From Sinonovacula constricta (taxonomy: Eukaryota; Mollusca; Bivalvia; Cardiida; Solecurtidae), in NCBI GenBank assembly GCA_007844125.1, contig CM017572.1, positions 41,067,507 through 41,131,506 of the forward strand: a stretch of 64,000 nucleotides of DNA, given 5' to 3'. Under the pieces are notes generated by a model. It worked only from the letters and a program-made list of their open reading frames with translations. It had not been told where the DNA came from and ran no database searches. The translations under genes and the position numbers were made by a program. This document shows, one piece after another, positions 24,188-36,318 of this stretch. Positions within the stretch are counted from its first letter, which is position 1, and every line of letters starts with the position of its first letter.

Positions 24188-27100
24188 CAAAGCCGTGAGA
24201 TAAGTCAACGTTTATTGTTTGCAAGTTCTCATTTTTGAAAATTAATTATGCTATAAGCCGCAATTATCCGGACTTAACTACGGATTTTTTTCGGATCTGT
24301 TCAAATAGGCGCCTGTTACTTTCATGAAGAATAATCGCTTGTAAATGATGGAACAGCATCGTTACGAACGCGTGCTAGATAACACCTGGAATCAGAAACT
24401 GTTCGGATTGGAAGTTACTAATTGTTGGGTTTAGCAATCACACAATACTGCGATATGTCATGATCACAATAACATGTCATTTAACAGACTTGTATCTATT
24501 TACCTCAGGGCATATGTAATGTGACTGATAATATGTCTTTTACATTACTTCATACGCTCGATGAAAATAATGTAATAACGAATCTTAATAAACATAACGT
24601 GCACATGTGTTTACTTAACATGTACAGGACACCACTCGATGTATGTTGATTTCAGAAACAAGCCTTCAAATCCTCTTCCACCGTGTGTTTATGTGCACAA
24701 ATACTGATTTAGAGACATCGTTTGTGGTATAGGTTACACTGTTGGAGATATTTTAATCTTTGGGCGAAACTCAAAGTCAAAAAAGCAAAACCTAGAAAAG
24801 ATTAGGAAAAGTGCTTTAACAGAAGAAAATGTTTCTGGTAAAAATTTATGTGATGAAAATAAAAAAGAAAGCCTCTTAAACAATGGAAGGCAATTCGTTT
24901 CAATATATGACGATAGCACTGCCTGCACAAGTTCATAATGAAATCAATACTAGAAATAGAAATAGTTAAGCCTATTTGAGTAAAACCAGACGCGGCTTAA
25001 TTGGTCTCGTTTGGTATGTCATCCAACAAAACAGCTTCCACACAGGGTGTTATTCCTATATTTCAATTAGGTGCTGATTCCAGAAAACGTCCATATTCTC
25101 GACTAACGACACATCGTCCACAAGCTTCACTCTTACCATTTAGATAAAGATTGATGTCGCCAGCTATCTAACATCGTAAAGAAACAATCAATAGCATCTA
25201 TCTTGCTACCGTCACCGCCTGTTCCACTTGCAACAGGTGTCAGGTATCAGCAACATATTTGTTGCAAAGTCTAAGAATAGGAAGTTTTTGCTAAAGTAAA
25301 TCAGTGTCCATTCTCAGAGCGTGGGTAAAACGATCTCAACCTAGGTTTCGGACCAATCAGCTCAGGCCATCCTCTGGTAAAAATGAAAATCAAGATTTGC
25401 GGAATTTGTAAATGCTTCACATTTGTGGACATCTTGAAACTGATTGGTTTTATGTCATATGATTTAACAAGAAGAAAGTATGTCAAAATTTCGTACATAT
25501 AAATAAATGCTGGGAAACAAATTCGTTTTTCCTGTCCGTTTTGTAGAAATCACAATTCTACTACTGAACAGAGCGAATGGAAAAGAAATGCGATAATAAT
25601 GCTAATTCTGTAGCGTTTCACAATGTGCTGAATAACATGTTTGGAATTCCGCGTTTCCTGACTTCGTACTTATTTTAACAAAACATTCGCCTATAAAGAT
25701 TTGAAGATAAGGTCACCAGGGGCGCCCTCCATCCCTTCAGCCCCATAAAGCGATACCGCTTTATTAACAATCAAGAGGTGATAATGGGCTAATTAAAAAC
25801 AATTTTAAAAATGGTTTCACATTTTTCTTTTTTCATGCTGTTTTAATATGAAAGAGTCAATACAAAAAAGTAATCTATAAATACCGTATTTCTAGAGATA
25901 GTCCATGTACTATTTACTTACAATTTAAGTTTTAGGTAATTGTTTTTGTGTTATATGTGACAATATTTCTATTTGAATATGGGTTTATTCAATATCCATG
26001 ACTTATGTATATTGGAATGTATTGATTATAGTTGTGCCCTGAATTTATATTTTTTTTAATACTTACATCGTTTTACAGTCTGAACTCTGCAAAATGAATA
26101 TCAATAAATAATGTTGACATTGATATGGATAAAGGTGGGCATTGTTTTGCATGTAGTTGTTATTCATATTTTAAAGAACGTTCCTCATAGGTAAACAGCC
26201 AAAAGGTAGTTATCTATAGTTTTATAAATGTATCAATGGCAACCTAAAATATAGCAATTGAGTTATATAGTTAATATGTCGCTATTTATTCAGTTGCATT
26301 ACAGTTGCAGAAACCGCACTAAATATCACCCTTCAATTAATGACCATGATGGGGCATATGCGAATCCCCAGACATTGAATACCTGTCATTTAAGGTCAAC
26401 CACGGTCTGGGGACACCACGCCCTGTGACTCTTCTCCTTCCGAATCATATCGAATTCGCCCGCAGTATGATAAATGACAGTGTATGTTGTAATGAAGAGC
26501 TAATAAATAAATACTATGGAATATGTTTGTGGGGACTTGGTGGCGGGTGTCAGGTTGAGCATTACAGAGTGCTGGGTTCAGCTATCATAAAACTGTGTAT
26601 CATAATTAACACCGTGATGACCCATTTTGATGGACGCTATACATAGCAGAACAACTATATTTATTTTGCAAGCACAATAGTAAATTGACATTGCTTATTT
26701 TATAAAGCATGCTCGAGTTCTGGGTTCTAATAATGAGATGATTGTTTCTAATGTCTTATTGTTTACATGTTCACTTTGCCAAAGTCCCCGCCAGCAAATC
26801 TGAATCTGTTAACACAAGTTGGTCACATATGTAACTTAGGATAGATATCTTGATTTATTATTGAAACAGTTTTTAAGTGCTTGTAATTTACCAAGTATTG
26901 ACAATAAGGTATATGCCGGGTACGATGCCAGCGGTGTCGCGGCATTCGTATAGAGTCTACGTCGGGTTTCGAATTATTGCGATATTTGTAGCAATCCGAA
27001 GCCTTATTGTGGAACAGAGATGTTGCTCCAACCATTCCGCGGCTACATACTGCTGGGAAATCGGAGCATAAAACAAATGTGACTGTTCATTTAGCTTTTT

Positions 27101-27621
27101 AGAACACTTGATAAATGTTAAATAAAATTTACTTTAAATGTATTTTCTGTTGTCTTTTTAATTCAACATTATTTAACTTGTATCCTACCTTCGAGATAAA
27201 AATAATCTGTTTAGAAGATATTTATTCTATAACTCTAACCACCATTTCGACTATTGAATTTATAAAACCAATAACCAACCAGACCTATTGTAAGTTACAT
27301 TTTCAAATTATATGCATGTACATATATTTCAATGAATAAATTTTTCATTCTTTAACAAACAAAAACACAATCAATATCGTAGACAAGCTTACATTTTGTT
27401 TGCATTAATCACGTTTATCAGCGTTTAATGCTCACAATAACGGAACCTAATCTAAAATGTCATTTAATTAAATTCTATAAAAATTACAATAAATTATTGT
27501 AACGTGGTTTTGATTCGACAGTAGGGTAGAGGGAAGAAATATCATATCCAAGAATGATAGTCACTTAAACCAAATGGAATGTAATTATTGTCTGCTTATC
27601 TTAAGTATATGATGCTCCTAA
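24188..27621. other. non-coding stretch
   Basis: AT-rich with no supported gene, array or mobile element. A TCCCCAGAC/GTCTGGGGA inverted pair near 26367-26420 is short and widely spaced. Confidence 0.45.
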
Positions 27622-29789
27622 TTCATATCCGTCGTATCCTACGGAGCCGTTACCGGTATCCGTCGTATCCTTTGGAGTTGTTACCCTTATCCGTCGTATC
27701 CTATAAGAGTTGTTACCCTTGTCCGTCGTATCTTATAAGAGTTGTTACCCTTATCCGTCGTATCCTATAGAGTTGTTACCCTTATCCGTCGTATCCTATA
27801 GAGTTGTTACCCTTGTCCGTCGTATCCTATAGAGTTGTTACCCTTGTCCGTCGTATCTTATAAGAGTTGTTACCCTTATCCGTCGTATCTTATAAGAGTT
27901 GTTACCCTTGTCCGTCGTATCTTATAAGAGTTGTTACCCTTATCCGTCGTATCCTATAGAGTTGTTACCCTTATCCGTCGTATCTTATAAGAGTTGTTAC
28001 CCTTATCCGTCGTATCCTATAGAGTTGTTACCCTTGTCCGTCGTATCTTATAAGAGTTGTTACCCTTGTCCGTCGTATCTTATAAGAGTTGTTACCCTTA
28101 TCCGTCGTATCTTATAAGAGTTGTTACCCTTGTCCGTCGTATCCTATAAGAGTTGTTACCCTTATCCGTCGTATCCTATAAGAGTTGTTACCCTTATCCG
28201 TCGTATCTTATAAGAGTTGTTACCCTTATCCGTCGTATCCTATAGAGTTGTTACCCTTATCCGTCGTACCCTATAAGAGTTGTTACCCTTATCCGTCGTA
28301 TCCTATAGAGTCGTTACCCTTATCCGTCGTATCCTATAAGAGTTGTTACCCTTGTCCGTCGTATCTTATAAGAGTTGTTACCCTTATCCGTCGTATCCTA
28401 TAGAGTTGTTACCCTTATCCGTCGTACCCTATAAGAGTTGTTACCCTTGTCCGTCGTATCTTATAAGAGTTGTTACCCTTATCCGTCGTATCCTATAGAG
28501 TTGTTACCCTTATCCGTCGTATCCTATAGAGTTGTTACCCTTGTCCGTCGTATCCTATAGAGTTGTTACCCTTGTTCGTCGTATCTTATAAGAGTTGTTA
28601 CCCTTATCCGTCGTATCTTATAAGAGTTGTTACCCTTATCCGTCGTATCCTATAGAGTTGTTACCCTTATCCGTCGTATCCTATAGAGTTGTTACCCTTG
28701 TCCGTCGTATCTTATAAGAGTTGTTACCCTTATCCGTCGTATCTTATAAGAGTTGTTACCCTTATCCGTCGTATCCTTTGGAGTTGTTACCCTTGTCCGT
28801 CGTATCTTATAAGAGTTGTTACCCTTATCCGTCGTATCCTATAGAGTTGTTACCCTTGTCCGTCGTATCTTATAAGAGTTGTTACCCTTATCCGTCGTAT
28901 CCTATAGAGTTGTTACCCTTATCCGTCGTATCCTATAGAGTTGTTACCCTTGTCCGTCGTATCTTATAAGAGTTGTTACCCTTATCCATCGTATCCTATA
29001 GAGTTGTTACCCTTATCCGTCGTATCCTATAGAGTTGTTACCCTTGTCCGTCGTATCCTATAGAGTTGTTACACTTGTCCGTCGTATCCTATAAGAGTTG
29101 TTACCCTTATCCGTCGTATCCTATAGAGTTGTTACCCTTATCCGTCGTATCCTATAAGAGTTGTTACCCTTGTCCGTCGTATCTTATAAGAGTTGTTACC
29201 CTTATCCGTCGTATCCCATAGAGTTGTTACCCTTATCCGTCGTATCCTATAGAGTTGTTACCCTTATCCGTCGTATCCTATAGAGTTGTTACCCTTGTCC
29301 GTCGTATCTTATAAGAGTTGTTACCCTTATCCGTCGTATCTTATAAGAGTTGTTACCCTTATCCGTCGTATCCTTTGGAGTTGTTACCCTTGTCCGTCGT
29401 ATCTTATAAGAGTAGTTACCCTTATCCGTCGTATCCTATAGAGTTGTTACCCTTGTCCGTCGTATCTTATAAGAGTTGTTACCCTTATCCGTCGTATCCT
29501 ATAGAGTTGTTACCCTTATCCGTCGTATCCTATAGAGTTGTTACCCTTGTCCGTCGTATCTTATAAGAGTTGTTACCCTTATCCGTCGTATCCTATAGAG
29601 TCGTTACCCTTATCCGTCGTATCCTATAGAGTCGTTACCCTTATCCGTCGTATCCTATAGAGTTGTTACCCTTATCCGTCGTATCCTATAGAGTCGTTAC
29701 CCTTATCCGTCGTATCCTATAGAGTTGTTACCCTTATCCGTCGTACCCTATAGAGCCGTTACCCGTATCCGTCGTATCCTCTCTTTGAT
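27622..29789. repeat. 31/32-bp satellite array, about 69 units
   Basis: Units read TTGTTACCCTTATCCGTCGT then ATCCTATAGAG (31 bp), or the variant with CTTGTCC and ATCTTATAAGAG (32 bp). The two variants are interspersed. A 31+32 dimer is 63 bp, so it preserves frame and creates a repeating peptide; those ORFs end quickly and are not genes. Large blocks are near-copies: about 28721-28969 and 29318-29566 repeat at an offset of 597 bp, and 27899-28117 and 28185-28403 at 286 bp. These are traces of unequal exchange. Edge units carry GAGCCGTTACC with G or C before GTATCC, unlike the core. Confidence 0.97.
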
Positions 29790-30148
29790 TTATTTCGTCT
29801 AGGGAATAACAGTTAAATGAAGACACGCAAAATGTTGTAGTCGTAGTGGATGTATACGTGCATGCAATTACATCAAATCAAATCTTTCCGATCTCGTTCA
29901 ATTTTCATTTCAATTTAGCATTGTCAATACACAGATGGTTTGCTTTCCCTAGACACACAATATTAATATAGGATATAGCATTTTCAATTTAAACATCTTA
30001 GATAAGCTTCAAATCGGAATTTTAATTTCGATCTCCTTTTTATTGAAATTCATTGTCATAGAAACATAAATTGTTAACTAAGAGAACATAAACACATTAA
30101 ATAGACGTCCTATACAAAGTTAGAATACATAAGCAGCCGTTCAGTGGC

Positions 30149-30150
<2 letters not shown>
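29790..30150. other. non-coding stretch between arrays
   Basis: Unique-looking AT-rich sequence between the satellite and the (TTA)n tract; nothing recognised. Confidence 0.45.
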
Positions 30151-30221
<71 letters not shown>

Positions 30222-30264
30222 TATTATTTTTTATTATCTTTAATTATTTATTATTTATTATTTA

Positions 30265-30309
<45 letters not shown>

Positions 30310-30311
30310 TA

Positions 30312-30385
<74 letters not shown>

Positions 30386-30476
30386 GACTAGTATTATCTT
30401 TATTTTTATTATTACTTTCTTTATAATAGTTTTCTTGTAATTATTCTCTTTAATAATAATAATAATTATAATTATA

Positions 30477-30544
<68 letters not shown>

Positions 30545-30572
30545 CATTATTATTATCATTATTATTATAATA
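30151..30572. repeat. (TTA)n microsatellite, compound
   Basis: About 240 bp of TTA/TTTA repeats with ATTATTT interruptions, then about 80 bp of less regular sequence (GACTAGTATTATCTTT onward). After that come AATAATAATTATAATTATA and another 100 bp of (TTA)n. The isoleucine/tyrosine-rich ORFs on both strands are products of this repeat. Confidence 0.97.
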
Positions 30573-30689
30573 AAAAAAATAATTATATATCTAGTGCTGG
30601 TTCAAATTTGATATATGTTTTAATCTAATACCTAACTAAAGACAAACCATCACAGTAAATACATACGTGTCCATGAAGTTCTACGTATT

Positions 30690-30850
30690 AAGAAGACTTG
30701 GAAACCAATTAAAGAAGAAGACTTTTATCAGGCAAGATATGTGAGCCTGCAATCCAACTAGCTTATAATAATTGATATGGAAAATCCATTAGAAGAGACA
30801 CTTATCTGGCTTTGGATAATGTAGCTATTACTTGCTTTCAAATAAATGTG
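30690..30850. repeat. dispersed repeat family D, copy 1
   Basis: Shares with 46316-46450, in the same order and orientation, AATCCATTAGAAGAGACACT/AATCCATTAGTACGAGACAT, TTATCTGGCTTTGGAT/TTATCCGGATTTGGAT, and AATGTAGCTATTACTTGCTTT/CATGTAACCATTACTAGCTTT. The copies are diverged and non-coding. The element type is unknown. Confidence 0.6.
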
Positions 30851-31785
30851 ACAATATACGCCCATTGGCAGAATTCCTCTTATATAGGATTTAAGCTATT
30901 TGGCATGCCTTTTTTCTGTTGTTGTAGTGGTTGTCTCGTAAAATTATTCTGATTTGCTACGCTATGTTTTAATGTAGGTTAAAAACAGTGCTTAGTTATT
31001 TAAATTTTGTGCTCACTTAAAAAATCACCAAATATTTCGTCTAACAATGGTTTACGTACACTAGTAGTATCCTTTTTATCTTAAATATGTAGTTTTTTAT
31101 AAACATTTTCTTCACCAGTGTAATTTTAGTCTCATTTGATATATTGTATCTTTTCTAGAATATAAGTAGTTTAGGGCGATGGTCCAAGTGCTGTGATCCA
31201 TCACTTTATCATGTAAATACGCTCTGTGTATTCTTTATTATCTACCACTATTCTGCATCTTCGATAGTACAAATGACACCAGTACAAACAAGTTTTGGCT
31301 TCGCATTTGCTTAAGTAAGATCATAGTTTCTTGGTAGTATTTGATATTTACTGGAATTTAAAACACTTTAAGGACTTGTCTGCCAAGTGGTCTAATTTTT
31401 AGATAATAAGAAATGTTTTAGTTGTTTTATCGAACTGTTGAAATGCTGTATGGCAAAACGGCTCCCAAAGTTACATGTCTTTGTTGAAAAATTAATAACA
31501 TATTTTAACCAATTTTAAAACATTGATCACTTCATAGGTGTGACAATTAAAGAATTAAACTTATTGTTACCAAAATGATAGTTTAGATAAAACAACGAAC
31601 CTATCACTTAAAACGAGTGAGCTTACCATTGATATTCTAGCAAAAGCAGTTTTTGTAATAGGATGATTGTAAATGAAACCATGCATTTTCAACACTAGTG
31701 CAGCATTTCCCCAATCAACTCCATCTGTATTCATTACAACACATTAAGTCCCTGTTGTATATTTCAATTCTGACACCATGTAATA
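30851..31785. other. non-coding stretch
   Basis: No gene or repeat supported. Confidence 0.45.
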
Positions 31786-32040
31786 CATTTCTGATATCAA
31801 GTTATGTACTTTTTACATTTACTTTTTAATGGCACTATGTGGGCGTTTAACAAAAATCAAAAATAACATCCAAAGCCGTATTTTTTGTTGAAAATCTTTT
31901 ATTGAGGCTAGAGTATGTGTTAGCTACAAGAGTAACGGTAGGGAACTGAAATGGATATAGAAAGACAGATAGATAGATAGAGAGATGGTAGGTGGAGCTT
32001 AGAGAGACTGATAAGCAGAATGTGAGCGTGGGTTTGTATC
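31786..32040. repeat. left flank of composite array
   Basis: Contains ACTATGTGGGCGTTTAAC, a stretch around TATTGAGGCTAGAGTATGTG, AGAGTAACGGTAGGGAACTG, a short GATA run, and GGTAGGTGGAGCTTAGAGAG. The same series recurs at 33290-33495 on the other side of the array in the same orientation. Confidence 0.85.
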
Positions 32041-33289
32041 CCACTTCTGACATCATGTTATATACTTCAATTTTGACACCATGTTATATACTTTAATTCT
32101 GACATCATGTTATATACTTTAATTCTGACATCATGTTATACACTTTAATTCTGACATCATGTTATACACTTTAATTCTGACATCATGTTATATACTTTAA
32201 TTCTGACATCATGTTATATACTTTAATATTGACACCATATTATATACTTTAATTCTGACATCATTTTATATACTTCAATTCTTACACCATGTTATATACT
32301 TCAATTTTGACACTATGTTATATACTTCAATTTTGACACCATGTTATATACTTTAATTCTAACATCATGTTATATACTTTAATTCTGACATCATGTTATA
32401 TACTTTAATATTGACACCATATTATGTACTTTAATTCTGACATCATTTTATATACTTCAATTCTTACACCATGTTATATACTTCAATTTTGACACTATGT
32501 TATATACTTCAATTTTGACACCATATTATATACTTTAATTCTGACATCATTTTATATACTTCAATTCTTACACCATGTTATATACTTCAATTTTGACACT
32601 ATGTTATATACTTCAATTTTGACACCATGTTATATACTTTAATTCTGACATCATGTTATATACTTTAATTCTGACATCATGTTATATACTTTAATATTGA
32701 CACCATATTATATACTTTAATTCTGACATCATTTTATATACTTCAATTCTTACACCATGTTATATACTTCAATTTTGACACTATGTTATATACTTCAATT
32801 TTGACACCATGTTATATACTTTAATTCTAACATCATGTTATATACTTTAATTCTGACATCATGTTATATACTTTAATATTGACACCATATTATGTACTTT
32901 AATTCTAACATCATGTTATATACTTTAATTCTAACATCATGTTATATACTTTAATTCTGACATCATGTTATATACTTTAATATTGACACCATATTATGTA
33001 CTTTAATTCTGACATCATTTTATATACTTCAATTCTGACACCATGTTATATACTTCAATTTTGACACCATGTTATATACTTCAATTTTGACACCATGTTA
33101 TATACTTCAATTCTGACACCATGTTATATACTTCAATTCTGACATCATGTTATATACTTCAATTCTGACACCATGTTATATACTTCAATATTGACACCAT
33201 CTTATATACTTCTAAACTGACACCATGTAATATACTTCAATTCTAACATCATGTTATATACTTCAATTCTGACACCGTGTTATATACTT
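32041..33289. repeat. 26-bp satellite array with higher-order structure
   Basis: The unit is built as TCTGACATCATGTTATATAC then TTTAAT (26 bp), with variants in GACACC, TTTTG and TTCAAT. About 48 units are present. Recognisable series of variant units recur at offsets of about 183 and 104 bp (seven and four units), for example starting near 32229, 32412, 32516, 32697 and 32880. The units near the right end lose this order and become more uniform (TTCAATTCTGACACC type). Confidence 0.95.
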
Positions 33290-33495
33290 CTGATATCCAG
33301 TTATGCACTTTTTCCACTAACTTTATAATGGAACTATGTGGGCGTTAAACTAATATCCACAGTTTTTTAAACTATTTATTGATGCTAGAGTTTGTGTTAA
33401 CTAGAAGAGTAACAGTACGGAACTGAATGGATATAGACAGATAGCTAGAGAGATGGTGGGTGGAGCTTAGAGAGGCCGGCAAGCAGTTATTGTAG
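33290..33495. repeat. right flank of composite array
   Basis: Direct-repeat partner of 31786-32040, sharing ACTATGTGGGCGTTAAAC, TTTATTGATGCTAGAGTTTG, GAGTAACAGTACGGAACTG, a shorter GATA run and GGTGGGTGGAGCTTAGAGAG. This flank lacks part of the left flank's sequence between the two middle blocks. Confidence 0.85.
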
Positions 33496-35258
33496 ACTAG
33501 ATACTAGTAAACGCATATGACAGTACCCATACATATATAAATTTAATGTCTGTCTTTTATCTTTTGTTAAAATGCATAACATATTTTATTTTTACTATTG
33601 TGTTAAACAGGTTAGTGATCCAAGATACTTTGAAAATATAAAAAGAGGCATATAAAAAGGAAATGATATCTTTGCAATGTCTTATTATTTCCTTTTTACT
33701 GTTTTATTCTTTCCTAAGCAGTCTTAAAACACACCATCTGTAATGGGATAGTTTACATACGTTTATACTGACATACAAGCATTAGTGTATTATCTCTGCG
33801 TTGATCTTTAGTGAGCCGCACAATAAACAATACACATCTAGTACAAACGACAACACGACGTATAATAACGCAGTCGAAATGTTAAATTTTCATCCCGGTT
33901 ATCAGATAGCGTTGATGCCGTGAAATATCAGTATCCGATCCGACGTATTACTCTTAACCATAAATCTGTATAATCATATGTAAGGAAATGTTAAATAATT
34001 GTCAATAATTGTTAAAACAAGATTAACAAATACATCGCCAGAAGAAATGAAGTATGAGTTGCTTTGATGGGCGTATAGGGAAATAATTATCATCAAAGTA
34101 TCTCTCACACATTATACGTGCTTTTTTGATAGTTGGATATCGAAGCATTTATTGGAATAATGGGGGTGGCGTTTGAGTAGGTGTAGTGTTTTAGTTGATT
34201 GACAATTTATGTATGATAAAAGACATTAAAACGCTAAAGTGATTCTACACATCCTTCATCCCTAGGCGTGCAGTAAAATCTCAACCTTAGTATTAAAACT
34301 TATTTCTTATACTAATATTTTTATAACAAATTGCAGGTTTTAACGTGTAAAATGATAATGTATTCAAGTTTCGTCTGTTAACTTTTTGGGTCTTTTAAGA
34401 AATATTGAGTTTAATTAAATTTTTATTGCATATATATATTAACAATTAGAAAGAATTATTTGTTAATAAGAGAATTACATTGTATTACCTTGTGCAGCTT
34501 GAATTATTTCATTGCAACTGATATGGACTTTTAAAAAGGGTTAAAAGGTTAACTCTATTCAGTCTTCATTATCTTGCCTATTGAACTCCTAAAAGCATTT
34601 TCATTGAAGCCATGGTTTTGCGGAAAATAATATTAACAATTTAATTAAATATATTATCATTTGTAACTAATTAATATATACGGTTTGGATGATAAAAGAC
34701 AGTAACATTTTTTCTTACAGCTTTGGTGTGGAATATATTTTAACCGGTATAACCCTTTTCATGTTTCATAGAAGGCTCGGTAGAGTTTATATTTTTTAAA
34801 TTTAGAAACATGTAAATAAAACACTGATTTTACACATTTTAAATTATTAAACGCGCCTACGAATTTCTTTGAGACGAAACGTCGGTAATGACCAAAACGT
34901 TCCTTTTCGCTTTCCAACTTATGATGCTGTTTAAAATCAAACCCTTTGCGCAGAATGTTATCGCTCCTTTTATGAATAGAGACCGTCTGTAGTAGCAAAT
35001 GATATATATCCAGGGCAGAGGGAGAAATCTTGGAAAGAGGTTTACAAGAAGTACTTGCAAATCCTTGAATTAGCGATGAAGATAGTGATATATTCCTCAT
35101 TTAATTCCTTGGTAATTGATAGGTTCTGTATCGGAGATTAGTATAGACCTAATAATTTTGGTTACATAGAGCTTAACAAACATTGGCACTCTGTCCATCA
35201 TGTGACAGATAAAATGGACTGCTTCCGTGTGTGTTTACATCGTGTGAGTGCACGCAAT

Positions 35259-35261
<3 letters not shown>
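33496..35261. other. non-coding stretch with one ORF of unknown status
   Basis: A minus-strand ORF from an ATG at 35100 to a stop at 34759 has 113 codons, is basic and lysine-rich, and matches no family I recognise. A second frame overlaps it on the same strand (34857-35060). No splice or promoter signal supports either. Confidence 0.4.

Positions 35262-35353
<92 letters not shown>
35262..35353. repeat. (AT)n microsatellite
   Basis: An uninterrupted AT dinucleotide run of about 90 bp abutting the left arm of the inverted repeat at 35347. Confidence 0.98.
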
Positions 35354-35356
<3 letters not shown>

Positions 35357-35464
35357 TCAATCATAGAACATTGTCCGAACAGCACATGTTGTAAATCTAT
35401 ACAAAATGACTCTGATGATGATGATATTAACAATAAAGTATAAATACAAAGATACGAATGACAT

Positions 35465-35608
<144 letters not shown>

Positions 35609-35635
35609 CGTATCTGTGTATTTATATTTTATTGT

Positions 35636-35818
35636 CAGTTGGCCCTTTTGCCGACTGACCGTTCCAAGGCGGTAACTGATGGGTTTTTTTTTGTGTGTTA
35701 TGTCTCGTCTCAGTGTTTTTTGTCACATTTACATTTACCTTGTTTGCCTTTGTCTACAGGTAGATAAAAATTTAAATATCTGTGAAAATTTTGATAGGAC
35801 CTTTTCTTATTTACCTAT
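35636..35818 (+). repeat. family A copy inserted in palindrome arm
   Basis: Subfamily 1, beginning at the core (CAGTTGGCCCTTTTGCCGAC) and ending GATAGGACC, TTTTCTTATTTACC. The left arm predicts the empty site, so both ends of the inserted copy are fixed to within a few bases: left end at about 35636 and right end at about 35818. The inserted length of about 183 bp is a 5'-truncated copy with the standard 3' end. Confidence 0.88.
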
Positions 35819-36237
35819 ATATCATCATCAGAGTCGTTTTGTATAGATTTACAACATGTGCTGTTTTGACAATGTTCTATGATTGAGACATATATACATG
35901 ATAAGTGACGCAACCTCATACTTTGCATTTAATAATTAACCTTTCTAAAAAGTGCATGAAAAATCGTGGTTCTTCCTAATTCTGCAGTACCGTCTCTTTC
36001 TTATACGTCTTTTATAGCATTTTTTCTATGTTTTGGTACCAAATACTATCTTACTTTTCTTTTTTATCGGGTATCATGGGCATAAGATAGATGCATTTTT
36101 TTCCTGCGTCTCCTGATTTTCACTTGAAGCATTCTATTCAGTCATATACTGGCCAAAACATTAAATATATTGCTTAAAAGAAATTCATTTGAAACTCTGT
36201 ACACGTATTATGTAAAGGTGTCTTCTGTAGCATAACA

Positions 36238-36240
<3 letters not shown>

Positions 36241-36316
<76 letters not shown>
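36241..36316. repeat. (AT)n microsatellite
   Basis: About 75 bp of uninterrupted AT repeat. The minus-strand frames over it are artefacts. Confidence 0.97.

Positions 36317-36318
<2 letters not shown>

Noticed and set aside
26367..26420. Inverted pair TCCCCAGAC/GTCTGGGGA
   Set aside because: Nine bases with a wide gap, no flanking duplication and no second copy in the window; chance is sufficient.
27588..29566. Series of 60-82 codon ORFs with a repeating Tyr/Pro/Ser-rich peptide
   Set aside because: They arise because the 31+32-bp dimer of the satellite is 63 bp and keeps frame. Each ends as soon as the variant order changes, and no gene context exists.
30144..30559. Isoleucine- and tyrosine-rich ORFs on both strands
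   Set aside because: Translations of the (TTA)n microsatellite.
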